From Loxodes magnus (taxonomy: Eukaryota > Ciliophora > Karyorelictea > Loxodida > Loxodidae): a stretch of 64,000 nucleotides of DNA. The stretch spans positions 186,001 through 250,000 of the forward strand of contig CAMPDV010000271.1 in NCBI GenBank assembly GCA_946699065.1, read 5' to 3'. The notes below the pieces were generated by a model that was not told the origin of the DNA, ran no database searches, and worked only from the letters and a program-made list of their open reading frames with translations. Position numbers and translations under genes: made by a program. Shown here piece by piece: positions 37,431 to 49,299 of this stretch. Each line of letters starts with the position of its first letter. Within the stretch, counting starts at the first letter, position 1.

Positions 37431-38060
37431 TACTATAAACTTATCATTGGAGGAAGCAATGAGCTAAGTTTACCGAATGCTAAAATAAAAAGCAGTCATA
37501 TAGAACTATTGAATATAGTAATATTGTGTAAGCTAGAAACACCATTATTTCTATCTTTTCATGCTTGATTAATTAAGATTGCAAAAGTATATCTAAAGGA
37601 AAATTTCCAACTATTGCAAAAAGTTTCTTTATTATTACATTTTGATGTAATAAGATGAAAAGATAAGTTTAAATATAAAGTGATAATAGTTAAAAAAGTA
37701 AATGATAGCTTTTATTTATTGGTTTAAATAGATAAAATTTATTAATAGTCCTTTAACTCAAATTACTATATAAAGCCTGCTTTATAAATTTTAGGTAGTG
37801 TGATATTTAAAGCTCTTTTTATGATGTAAAAAATGGAAAATTAAGTCAAAATTCTTAAATATAATCATTTTTATAAAATACAATCCTAAAAATTAAAAGC
37901 TTCTAGAATTTTTAACTTGCTTATAACCAATAAATTTACTATCTTGTACAGAATTACGCAAAATTAGTAAACTTGAAATTAATATATCTTAGAAGTTATA
38001 AAGCTAGGACTAATTAGATGATTATACAATTTATTATTTTAAGCAGCATACTTTTACAGT
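37431..38060 (+). CDS. Unknown protein-coding block V
   Basis: One frame reads as protein for ~200 codons (SLPNAKIKSSHIELLNIVIL, KIAKVYLKENFQLLQKVSLL, YKVIIVKKVNDSFYLLVQ, SVIFKALFMMQKMENQVKIL) with few TGA. No start is fixed: LIIGGSNEL at 37440 is in frame upstream, without a good ATG. It is convergent with Y2, the same relative position as Z1 to Y1, and ~38300 shows a weakly similar TCP motif. Function unknown. Confidence 0.45.
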
Positions 38061-38566
38061 ATAAAATTAAATTATTCTTAGTTTATAAACCTAAAATATA
38101 TCACTTATATAAATAAAAAACTAGCTTCTAAGATAAATTCTAAATTAGAATGTGGTTATGCTTTATAAACATAAACTAGCTTATTATAACCTAGATATTT
38201 ACTAAGAAGAGGGTATTCAAATAAATATTAAAATAATACTAATGTCTAAGGATTGAATATTTGCACTGATTATATCTGAATAAGATTTATTATTTACAAG
38301 ATTTACTTGTCCATTGATATTATGAGCATTTTTTCAAGGTTCTTTAAAAGTTGGAAAAGATTTAATGCAATTAAATTCAAATATTTCAAAATAATATCCC
38401 AATCGATTTTAGCAGAAATGATGTATTACACTGGAATTTTGCTTGAGCATTGATATTTAATTTTCTTTTATTTTATTGAAAAATGAACTGTTTTAGTTTG
38501 ACTTAGTTTAAAATGCATTTTGCTATTTAAAGTTACTTAAATAAAAATTATGAATAAGGACTGTCT

Positions 38567-41500
38567 TCAGGTCGACTAATTATTCTCTATATAACCTTGA
38601 ATATCTTGAATCAGTTTATTAACTTTATTTTATCTCTACAGCGATAGATTTTTTTCAATTATTTTATCGCCAAAACTTTAGATATAGCTCTATATCCTAC
38701 AAATCTTTGGGTCTTTGAAGTCAACAAAGTCATAGAGTTATTGAATGGAATATAGCTTATTAGATATACCATCATAATCAGACTGTATATTTAAGTACTT
38801 ACATTCTCTTCATTTTAATAATTTCCATGGAAAAAATTACTCTACACTTTAAGTGATTCTTAGTTGCTCATTTTTTTAAGCAAAAACATCTATAGCAATA
38901 TAACTTGCAGAACGGATGCAAAAATTTTGATATTGTTTGTTTAAAATTTACTAAAACTGAACTAAAACACTCTCTTTGATTTGAGACAAATTCTTTAGAT
39001 CAACTATCTTGAAATAGTAAAGAACAAAATCAGCATCTACATATTTTACCTGTGTTTAATTCTTACTTTTGTTGTGATGTTTCGAAGCAAATTCTTTTTT
39101 GCTCGAATGGAGTAATAAAATCCCAATAGTTATAAATATATTCATTTTTGAAGATTCAGTTAATTTATTGTATAATATGTTCTGGAATCAAATCAGATTA
39201 TTCATTCAATTATATTACTAAATCTTCAATTATAGTAAACAGCAATTGCTATAGCTGAACTTTGTACAATGTAGTTTCTTAACCTTTTTTTTACCCAAAT
39301 AATTCTTTTGCCTAAGGCTTATTTTAAAGAATTTATTTTGGTAATAGAACATTAAAGTTGTTACTTTCGTTAGCCAGACTTTGAAGACAAGTGTCTTGGA
39401 ATATTTGTTTAATCCAAATCAAAAAATCTATTCCTATAGCTTCTAGTTATTGCTTGAATATTAATTAATTTTTTGAAAAGCTTTCAGTCGCGTAAGCATC
39501 TTTTTACTCTTTCTTTTAACTATTAGATTTTACTTCCTTCAACCGTGGTGAGTTTTGAAGACTTTAATAAAGCTATTAAAATTTACTTTTTTTTCCTAAT
39601 TTTCCACTTACTACTTCCTTTTCTTTACTGTTTTCTGGCTTTTAATCTGTAATTTTTTTTCATAAAGAAATTTTTTATTAACTTTCTTTATTTTTTCCTT
39701 CATTATCTTAATTTAGGAAAGATTTATATCTAATTTTAAATATTTTCTTTAATATGCTTAATAGTTTCTACTCGCACTAATTATTTGATAAGCTTTTCAA
39801 TAATTACTTCTTTTAACTACTTTCTTTTGATTAAATAAATACTTTCTTTTGCTAATTAGTTGCTTCATTTCAATTCTAGCTTACGATTTTTTTGAGCTCC
39901 TAAATAATTTTTTTAACTAAAATGGTTTCTATATGATCAATATCCTCTTAACTTTGAGAAGTACTTAACTGTCTATTTTTGAAGAGTAAGGGAGTTTCAA
40001 TTTCTTTTTTTCACGATTTTTTAAGATTACTAAGATCAACTTATCTAAATTACTTTTTAAGCAGCTTCTAATCGGGCTAAAAAACTTAATTAGGATTAAT
40101 TAAAGTTAAAGCACTCATTATTTCGTTTTAATTTGCAGCATTTTACTCTTGCATTCCTTGGTTTATGTCTTCCTTAATAATCTTAGGCTTTAAAGAAGTT
40201 TCTTTTTCTTTAGAATTTGTATTAATTTAAGGAAGTCTACTTTAATAAAGTTTCATCTATCGATTATTTTTTTCCGCAATTTGCAAATTTTAATTACATT
40301 GCCTATCTTATATTTCATTTATGGAAATTTTGTTATCAAGTTATTGTATTTACTGTTCAAAAGACCTTTGATCTTTTTTAATAGCATAAATCTGATTTTC
40401 TTAAAAATCTTTTTCACACATGGAATTTTTGTTACTAAGTGAATAGTTAATTATATGCTTACAGTTTTATTTTTCGCTCCTTAAATCATTTAAAGAAATT
40501 CTACACTTCTAATTATGTTTTTTCTGACTAAGCTCTGAATTTATTTCTTAGCTTTAATTTGAATTAATTAAATTTGCTTTATTTATTAATTTTTCCTCTT
40601 TATTATTTAAGTTTTAGTTTAGTTCTTATTATTGCAATGCTGGGATCTTCCTTTACTATTTGATTTTAACATTATTGAAAGTGGCATTTATTTTTATTTG
40701 GCCTATTATATTTTAGTTCTATTTTCCGAAAACTTGCTTATTTTATTAATTCTTTCCATTGCTTTATTTTCCACAAGTTTAAGTATTCGAGCTATTTAAT
40801 GAGTTTTTTTTCTCTTCTTTTTAATCTTCGTTGATTGAATGCATATTCTAATTTATGTTTTGAAGTTCCTTTATCGCTTCACTTTTTTTACCTTAAACTA
40901 AGCATGACTATTTAGAGAAAGATGATGATAAGGAATTACTATTTCTTAAGATATCTTCTGCAGCATAGGATTCTAATTTTCTAATATTACTCGGTGTAGC
41001 TTGTTAACTTAATATTTTAAAGTCTTACTTTTTCAATCCTTCCTCTATATGTTTTGAGTAAGTTTTATTTAGGATTTGCTTATTTTTTTCATTACCTAGC
41101 TGATTTTTTTATATTTATTCGTTATAATTTTTTTATGTTTTATCATTTATTTTTCTTCGTTGAAGTCCAGGCTCTTAAAATTGTAAGTTTTAGTAAATGT
41201 ATCCCTATTATTTTTATGTCTCCTCTTGCTCTTTTTATTAAAAAACTTGACTTTACAGTTTAAAATCATACCTGAGTTTGCTTTTTTATGTTTTTTATTT
41301 CTGATTTTCTTTTTATAAGCAATCTGGATGAATTTTCATATTTTGAATTTAGAGAAAGTTTGAACTCGACTAAAGCGATTACTTTTATTCTTTCTTTGCT
41401 TAATTTTGCTATATATACTGCTTTCATTAATTAGCCTTTTCTCTTAATCTTTAAGCTATTAATTCATATTTTTAATCTTTCTCCTTTTAGAAATTCTGCT

Positions 41501-41591
41501 GGTTAACTTCTCCCCAATTTTTTATAGTAATTTTGCTTAATAAATTAGACTCCTATTACTGCTTCCTCATTCTAGATTTTTGAACGCTCAT
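38567..41591 (-). CDS. Y-family protein, copy Y2 (995 aa, two tiny introns)
   Basis: Start ATG at 41591 (MSVQKSRMRKQQQESNLLSK), stop TGA at 38569-38567. Introns 39051-39067 (17 nt, GTAAGAATTAAACACAG) and 38783-38802 (20 nt, GTAAGTACTTAAATATACAG) sit exactly where Y1 and Y3 have theirs; exons total 2988 nt, 996 codons. N-terminal block NFQKEKDQKYELIAQRLREK matches Y1 and Y3. C-terminal RICFETSQQ, RICLKSKRVF, LQVILLQ, HGNYQNEEN and DYDGISNKLYSI are conserved. The middle is low-complexity Gln/Ser/Asn. It is divergent from T2. Function unknown. Confidence 0.88.
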
Positions 41592-41865
41592 ATTTATCTA
41601 ATAATAACAAAATGATAAACTCTTGAATATAACAATAAAATGAGATTTAAACTGCTATTATATAATCTAAATTATAACTATATAAGGTAATCAAATTTCT
41701 CTTTTATTTTAATTAACTTCTAAGCAAAGCTAACATATTAGTAGTTGTTGCCTTCGCAATTCTACTTTTTATAGTCTTGTGATGCTTATAGCTTTATTAT
41801 ATTCCGTTAACTTTTTTAGTGTTACGATAAACTTTATTTTCATACCTGAAAAAACAAAGCTAGCT
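41592..41865. promoter_or_regulatory. Bidirectional intergenic region between Y2 and T2
   Basis: A 274-bp spacer between divergent starts, matching the Y1/T1 arrangement. Composition is T-rich on the plus strand; no specific motif identified. Confidence 0.4.
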
Positions 41866-44160
41866 ATGAAAATAGAGTTAGTGATTACTAATAGAAGTTT
41901 CTTTTGACTATTTAATGCAAATTTATTGGCTTCTCATTGCTTTTTTAGTACTATCTCATCTAGTTTTATCACTCGATTATTTCAGAGCAATGCATATACT
42001 CTGCTTTTCAATAATTTTTCCTTTTTTCTTCTATTTTTTGCATATGATTAATATTGCATTTATTTATAAAAAGCAAGGCTAGAGTTATAACTCAATATAC
42101 AATTATGAGGAAAATTAAATAAAAAATACTAAATAAAGGAAGATAAATAAACTAGGTAAGGAGCTATAGGTATATGGTTAAATAGCAGAGAAAAGCAAAT
42201 AAGTATTTTATGTAATATGATGAACTAAATAGAGTTAGCTTAATCATTTAGAAATCATAATAATATTCAACTCTTATCTAATTTTCATAATTATAGACAT
42301 ATATTTAAATAAATCATTTAATAGCTCCTTTAAAAATACCTTATCATGCTTTATCTTATAAATAACTAAGAAGAAGGCCATTAGTCATTCCATATAAAAG
42401 TGAAAATCTATAAGCTTAATGTTTGTAAGCATTTAAGCTTAATTGTAAGGATTTATTTGCTATTTAGAAAATAATAACTATAAATGTTAAAACTAATACC
42501 ACTAAGAAGGATAAAACTAATCATTCTTAGAGTTATTATTATTTTAAGGATTCAGAAACAAGTAAAAAAGAATTTAAAATTTAAGGGAGGAACACTTCAG
42601 GTATTACTAAGAAGAAATAGAAGACTAAATTTGGACTTTCTTCTATATTCTATGATGAAATAATAGCTTGTAATTGCAAGTGATAGAGAAGGAACAATAT
42701 TTATAAAAAAAAGCTTTAGACTTCGTATAATGAAAATACTAAGAAGCATTAAAAGGAAATTTGCGGATATAAATATTATGTTTATATGATAAAAGTATTT
42801 ATTGTATCCAATTAAGTCTAATGATAAAGAATAAAATTAATAAATTATTTCGGAGTTAATTTTATATAAAAAATCTTTAGAACCCATCCTATGAGTATGA
42901 AAAAAGGAAAGTAACTTAATTCAAAAAATTTCATATTTTAAAGTGAAGAAGGTTAAATTCCTTTTTTTTAGAAATTTTTTGCTTATATATAGTAACAGAA
43001 TCTTTTAACTAAATGAAGATCCTGCAGAATACAAGAAATTTTCTTTATAATATTAATTTTTAATTTATCTTTATTAACTACAAATATAGATTTATAACTA
43101 TATAAGCATTATTTCAGTCTTGGAAATTTTAAACTAGATCTCATTATTATCAAACTATGAGACTCATAGTAGTATTAAAACTAACTCTATCTCATGCTTC
43201 AATCTAAAAATTTGGTATAAATAAATCAAATATTTAAGCTGTTATCATAGACTAATATACATCTTAAGTCTCAGGAGTAAATTTAATTTATGTCTGGTTT
43301 TGGAATATAAGCTATTAAGAAAATATGAAAATATATGGAATATCACTTTATACTCTATTATTATGATCTCTGAGAATAGTAGTTTTCCTTTATGTTAGCC
43401 TTCATATCGAAATTTCTCATTCAAAGATCTTCTAATTTAAGTGAGATTCTTGAAAACAAGTCGTTTAGTTATTTCTCTCTTTTTACTTATATAATTTTCT
43501 TAATTTTATCTTATTTTTAAGCAATTCTGGATAGAATTTTTACCAAAACTAAATGAAAAATCTAACGGAAAATAATTTTTTAGGGTTTAGAATAAACTAA
43601 ATAACACTCTATATTCCAATTAGATGGTGCATTTGAGATAACTTCTCATTACTAACGAAGTAAAACAGTATTGAAATTCAAAAAAAAGCAAAGGATTAAA
43701 AATTCAAAAATTTGTATTTATCTAATAACTTTTTCCATCTTTTTCAAGCTAAAATAAGACTAGCACTTTAATAAACTCCAATAACTTAGAAATCTATAAG
43801 CCAAGATATAACCTTAAACTAATAATGATTATCAAAGCCTTATTATTAATCAAGAGATTACTTATTAATTTAAAAAGACCTGCTTGTTAAAGTTTAACTT
43901 TACCATATAAAAAATAAAAAAGTGGGAAGTTTTGTTAATAAGGATATTCAAAAAATAAAATCTTAGAGTTATACCTTTTATTAAATAAAGAACTAAGCTA
44001 TATAAAATACTTATATTAAATAAGAGCAAAAAGAATTGGAAATCACTAAAGTTAAATGAAATATATTAGTTAAAATGGTAAAAATCTAATCTGTCTATCA
44101 TACAACTAATCTCATTTAAAGGATGGCTATCTATAATATTATTGTTATATAATTTTATAA
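41866..44160 (+). CDS. T-family protein, copy T2 (multi-exon; exact model uncertain)
   Basis: ATG at 41866 (MKIELVITNRSFFWLFNANL) opens a hydrophobic N-terminus (TLLFNNFSFFLLFFAYDQY) as in T1. The block KIKEDKQTRQ...HIKVKIYKLNVCKHLSLI parallels T1 NESKNDIKIDLYQIQLNDQI. Intron 42445-42467 (23 nt, GTAAGG...TTTAG) leads to KIITINVKTNTTKKDKTNHS and SETSKKEFKIQGRNTSGITK. A later block from ~43553 (NNFLGFRINQITLYIPIRWC) parallels T1 IPLGFQFDMREVVFHIK. 42174-43160 is also open in another frame, part of which overlaps exon 1 and is probably a shadow. More introns must exist. It may be longer than T1. Confidence 0.45.
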
Positions 44161-44529
44161 CTAAATCCCTTATATAAAATGATTATGAAGATAAGACTAA
44201 AATAATTCAAATGTATTAGGATTATTTAAGTTAGCAAGACAACGTTTTTGGAATAAATTTATTTCTTAGAACTTTGTTTTATATTCCAATAAGTTTACAC
44301 TAGCTTTAGCATAAGTTAGCTATGTCTTCTATTTAATATAATTTAATTTAAAAACCAGACAATTATACTAGATTATATGCAGATTAAAGGTAAATCTACA
44401 AATATAAATTAGGGAATTTATATTTCTCTATCTTATGCTTTATATCATATATTTCTATTCATTGAAGCTTAATAAATATATATCCCTAGAAATCTCTTTT
44501 TAGTAATGTTTACATTTCATAAGCTTAAG

Positions 44530-46000
44530 ATTAAGATAAGATATTTCTTATAAACTTTAGCAACTTGAATATTCAGTTTAGACTACACTCTTCTACCTTT
44601 TAATCTTGATATATTGAAGCTAGATTGGAATAAATAAGCATGCAGGACTAAATAATCTTGCTTATATGGCTATTAAGATATTTATGCTTATAAATCTAGT
44701 TATTTTAACGAAGAAAATATGCATTTTCTTTCACATTTACAACTCGATATTCGGCTTACTAAATATAAAAAAGAACCTAAGGAAATTAGCAAAATGAGTA
44801 GCTTTAAGTTAGTATTTCAAAAGAGAAAACGCTGGTAGGAATGCTATTAACAATAGCTAAATCCTTAAAGTATTTCAAATATACTAATAAGTCTTAGATT
44901 CTAGTTCGTAGGAGCATTAGATGATTTATATTTATTAGTATTTCCTTTTTTTAGGTTGTGGAAAAATTTTGCATTTAATTTTAATTGTTTAAACTTAGCA
45001 AAAAGGGAAGTATATTAGAAGAATTTTAGATATACTAAAGCAAAAATTGAATAAAAAAATGTTTCTTCTAACACTTTAATTAAATCTAAGTTTCAAGCAG
45101 TAAACAAAAAAAGCCTTACAATAGTCAGCTTAATGTTAATTTATTTTACGTAAATGATAAATTTTAAATTTCAGATCGATATTCTCATTCAAGGATTTGA
45201 GTAAAAATTGAAAAACGCTAATAAAAAGCTTGATAAAAAGAAGCTAGTCAATAGAATAATAATCTTATTGACAAAATAAAAAGCAAAATGAATAAAAGGA
45301 AATTACTTAAATGACTAGTTAAATATTGCCATCAAGTACGAAGTTATATTATTATCTCAAAATCATCTTTTAAAAACATAGAGAAATTAGTATCTATAAA
45401 AGGTAATAAATATCTTATCCCTTTAGTTTAAATTTTAGAAATTCATGAAAAAAATAAAGGAAGGGAATGATATTAAGAATGAAATAAAATAAGCATTTAT
45501 GATTTCTTTCTTTCTCAATAGAAGGAATTTATATAAATCAACGATTTTTAATTTCAGTGCTTTATGTTTTATTTAGATGCAGGAAATGAATTTAAAATTC
45601 TTTTCATTTAAGAATGAACTGTATAGAACCAAGATTTCTTCTTGATTGCTGTAATTTATTGAAATATATTCAACATCTTGTCTGTTTTTAAAGCAAATAT
45701 TCCTTTAAAAATAAAAGTCTTAATTCTAGCTTTATTAGCTACTTAGAAAATCTCCATTTATCTATTTTAACATTTGAACTTTTGAACTAAGATACCTCTG
45801 ATTCGTTAGTTTTGTAGAAAGTAAGAACTTTAACTTCAGAGTAAACATCAAAAGGAAATAGCTGTTCGTAAACTAGAAAAAGCTAAAATTTAGAAAGAAT
45901 CTAGTGGTTAAGAGATTTAAATTCTGATAAATAAGGAAAAATTGAGTTAAAACCAAAATTAACTTATTGTCTTATATTTTACTTCTTCTAAGTGACCCTT
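44530..46000 (+). pseudogene. Diverged third copy of the LRR / F-box-like gene
   Basis: 44530-44930 aligns with the upstream flank of the intact copy at 62145 (shared GAATAAATAAGC, AGTCTTAGATTCTAGTT-like blocks). 45327-45480 aligns with its F-box-like region (QVRSYIIISKSSFKNIEKLV versus QVWRNSYILQVVFAFLKKRE). The rest cannot be aligned by eye and no clear LRRs are seen, so it is probably a decaying copy. Confidence 0.4.
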
Positions 46001-46275
46001 TGTAGTTTTATTAAATAAGCAGAGAGAAAAGAAATATAATACATTTCTTTTAATAATAATTTTGAAATTAATAACTTCAAATAGATACTATAGAAGGCTC
46101 CTAAGCCAAAGAAATTTAGCATAATAACTATGATGAATCTACTAGATTAATACTAATTATATATGAGAGAACAAGGATATAGCTGTGCTAATCTAGATAT
46201 CGAATATTAGAGCTATATCTCCAAAAAAAATTGGCATTATATTGGTCTAAATTGCTTTGTATCTTATAAATTTCA

Positions 46276-46756
46276 TTTAAATAAATAAATTTGATTATAG
46301 AGCGGGTAGCACTCTCGTTGGTGCGCAGCTCTTTAAAAAAAAAATGTTTCATATTAACAAGAATGTTTGTTACTGATAAAATTATCAGATACTGATAAAA
46401 ATGTTCAATACTGATATAATTTTAGAATACTCGTAATCTTTAATACTTGCTGGATGTCCAAGGACATGGCAGGGTTGAGTCTCATTGCATCACCAAAGCA
46501 GAGGATGACATGTGTCAATTATGGGTACTTAAATTCCCCACCTCTGATGAAGCTCGCAATATTATTTCATTTTAGTTCCAGAATTAAAAATAAACGAAGC
46601 CAAACCAAGCCAAGGCAGTGTCGAAGGTCTAAGAATCTTATGTCTCGAGGTCAAACCAAAGCAGAGGAAGACATAAAGTCGATTATGGGTACTTAACTTC
46701 CCCAACCTCTGATGAAGACGACCTTGTTGTTCACCTTCGAACAACTATGGCAGTTT
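46276..46756 (-). mobile_element. SINE-like element, family S2, copy b, with internal duplication
   Basis: The tail (AAAT repeat and hairpin GAGCGGGTAGCACTCTCGTT) is at 46276-46325, the head (CATAGTTGTTCGAAGGTGAA on the minus strand) at ~46745. It aligns with 3565-3876. A ~65-bp core block is present twice (46492-46555 and 46654-46720, each with ATTATGGGTACTTAA...CTCTGATGAAG). It is markedly GC-richer than flanks; short standard-code ORFs here are shadows. Confidence 0.7.
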
Positions 46757-46775
46757 TAAAAAATAATATATATTT

Positions 46776-47110
46776 AATAAATAATAAATAAATAAATAAG
46801 ATTAGAGAGCGCGTAGTACCTCAATGGCGCGCAACTCTTTAAATAAGATTTTTAAACTCAAAATTTTTTTTCTTCTGAAGTCTTCCACAGTGCTAGCATC
46901 CTTTGTGAGTCTTCTTCTATAGGGTGTGATCAGAATGCTCCCTAAGAGACCTTAGTATCTGGTATCTTTCATCAATAATATTACTTGATGCATCTTTAGT
47001 CTTTGTCTTCTTTCTTGGCTCCTACCAAGATTAAATTGGGTTCTTCACCCATGGGTACTTCCTGTTACCATATCTTAAATCAATGTCAATTGGAAGATTG
47101 CTTCTCCCTA
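46776..47110 (-). mobile_element. SINE-like element, family S4
   Basis: A shared tail (ATTAGAGAGCGCGTAGTACC, hairpin, AAAT repeat) abuts the previous element. The body is different, but keeps a short CCCATGGGTACTTCC block like the S2/S3 core at ~47048. It ends near CTTCTCCCTATTTATTT. Confidence 0.55.
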
Positions 47111-47479
47111 TTTATTTATATTTAATTTAATATCATAAAATTATCTAAGTAGCTAAACTCTAACAAAACTCATTCAAAAATCAGAGAATATTGAAATATT
47201 TTGCTAATTAGTTGTAAACCCTCTGAATAAAACTATTAGTGGGAAATAATTAAAAATGAATCTTTTAGTCTTTATTTTTAGAAATGTAATTATAGAAATT
47301 AAGGTGATAAGTTCTAAGTAGCTAATTGCAAAATTTTAATTAGGTTATAGCTATACGCAAGCATTTTTTGTTACACATGAAACTTTTCCTTTTCAAAATG
47401 AAAGAGAAGAAATATTTCCAATTGACAGAAATCTAATTTATTAATTAATTTTAATCATCTTTGAATGTTTGAGAACAGT

Positions 47480-47660
47480 TAAGCTAGTGCTATGCATCTT
47501 TCTCTAAATGGCTCTTGACGGTTATAACAGAGATATTCTGCCGATCATTTTCTGCAAGCAGGGACCACCATAAGTATCAAATTCATACTCCATGATCATA
47601 GATTTCAAGTCTCTGCCAAATTCTGATAATCTCCATACATATTCCCTTAAAATCTTACTC
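47480..47660 (-). pseudogene. Coding fragment related to 58.7 kb
   Basis: GC-richer block reading REYVWRLSEFGRDLKSMIM and YEFDTYGGPCLQKMIGRISL on the minus strand. The FLQK/CLQK part, with its DNA TTTTCTGCAAG, recurs at ~58730. It is probably a fragment of a repeated gene or element, not recognised. Confidence 0.35.
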
Positions 47661-48280
47661 CCTATTTTTAGTCATCAGATTTTAATTATTAAGGAATAAA
47701 AAAATTTAAATAAATGAAAAAAAGAGTAAAAGATATGAGAAAACAGTATAAAAATATAAAGCAATATCAGAGCATCCATGATAGAATTAAATAATAGACT
47801 TTAAATTAAGAAGCTAAGAAGCGAATGAAGCAAACAAAAAAAATGATATCGATATGTACATATTTGTGAACATATGAATTTAAAAAATTTAGGAACATTT
47901 TTGAACAATTTCAACATGAAATCTTTTATATCTATTTCAGCCATAAACAGAAGGGTTTTGCTGGTACTTCAACAGTTGGAAAAATAATTCTAAAATTCAT
48001 GTGGGTTCTTTTTTCATAGAAGATATATCCCATAAATATCCTAGCTTCTTTTATTGCTTCATAGACATATTTAAACAATATAAATAAATTAAAATTAAAA
48101 AGTATTTTGAATTATTAATTCTTAATACACCTTAAGTTTTAAGCTAAATTTATCCATAGATCTGCATTTTATAAAAATAGTTAATTGAAAGAATAAAAAT
48201 TAATAGTTATGTAAAAATTATCTAAATAAGTAGGTTTATATCAAATATGGAAATACGCTTTTCAAAAATAAAAAAAAAAA

Positions 48281-48335
48281 CTTTGATTAAAGTGCGTGTA
48301 GCACCACAATGGTGCGCAGCACTATAAAAATAAAG
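48281..48335 (-). mobile_element. Tail-only SINE fragment
   Basis: Only the 3' hairpin (GTGCGTGTAGCACCACAATG...GGTGCGCAGCAC) and adjacent A-run are recognisable; no GC-rich body follows. It is likely a heavily 5'-truncated insertion. Confidence 0.5.
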
Positions 48336-48539
48336 AAATGATTAAAGATAAAATAGATAATTATTTCTTGCTATGATAAATAAATAACTTTTTTACATTA
48401 CTTTAAAGATAGGTAAATTTAGTTTTGAAAGCGTACTATGATAATAGAAATAACTTAGTAGGATAGTATGAAAATTTAATACTAGATGTATTTATATATT
48501 TTGGGAATTTAGATTATTTATTAATAAGTATTTTAGTTC

Positions 48540-49270
48540 AATAACGAATGTTTCTTATAAAGGAAAAGTTTAATTGAAGGATTTTAGTATTTAGTTTTTC
48601 AATATTTTTTAAAACTAAATAAGAAGAATAAAATTGTTGAAATGGACCTAAGAAGATAGAGTAGGAGTGAAATAGTTAAATTTTAGATGGTATAAATACA
48701 AAATATCTATAAAGACTTAATCTTCCTTATCAAAAGTAACTTATCATATATCAAACATCAGAGGTTGAGCCAAAGGTTTAGAAAATGATGAAATAATTTG
48801 ATAGATAAAAAAAGAAATTTTAAATAATATAGAAAGTCTTTTAAACCTGGGAGAATGCTGGAAATAGAACTTAGTTTATGATTTGCAAATTAAATTGAAG
48901 TATATAAAGAGATTACTTACATCATTTTTTAATATAATATTTAGACAGGCATATGATTATCTTGCTATATAAGATTTTTTCATTCTTTTAAAGAAGAAAT
49001 TTTGTTTTTATCAGAAAATAAGGAAGAAGCAAGAATTTTAAGTTTGACCCCTGAGATTTATTTAATTCAGAAGAATTAAAAGATCCTTGCTTAGATCTAT
49101 ATTATATAACTATTAATATCTCCATATTGGCTTAAATTTGCTTTCTATTTACAGATCTTCCTTTATCTTATTTACCAGTTTCTATTAGTAATCTTAATAA
49201 CTAAATGAAGAAGATTTTGACTTAATTTCTATAAGCAAAGAAATGAAAATCCAATATTAAACATCTGTTT
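48540..49270 (+). CDS. Unknown protein-coding block S
   Basis: One frame reads EMDLRRQSRSEIVKFQMVQI through FHSFKEEILFLSENKEEA. A second frame continues FNSEELKDPCLDLYYITINI and DLPLSYLPVSISNLNNQMKK; a 14-nt GT-AG piece at ~49042 (GTTTGACCCCTGAG) would join them in frame. Start and stop are not fixed. It converges on T3. Function unknown. Confidence 0.4.
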
Positions 49271-49299
49271 TATTTTGGAATGACTAAAAAAAAGCCAAA

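Noticed and set aside
41054-41263. 69-aa plus-strand standard ORF
   Set aside because: It is antisense to the Y2 gene and Phe/Leu-rich, as expected for a shadow of Lys/Gln-rich coding.
42174-43160. A 329-codon plus-strand frame (MVKQQRKANKYF...)
   Set aside because: Its first ~90 codons overlap, in a different frame, the T2 exon that matches T1. It becomes coding only after the 23-nt intron, so the long frame is partly a shadow.
46562-46744. Standard-code ORFs on both strands at 46.45-46.75 kb
   Set aside because: They lie wholly inside the SINE-like element S2b, overlap each other, and vanish in the other copy.
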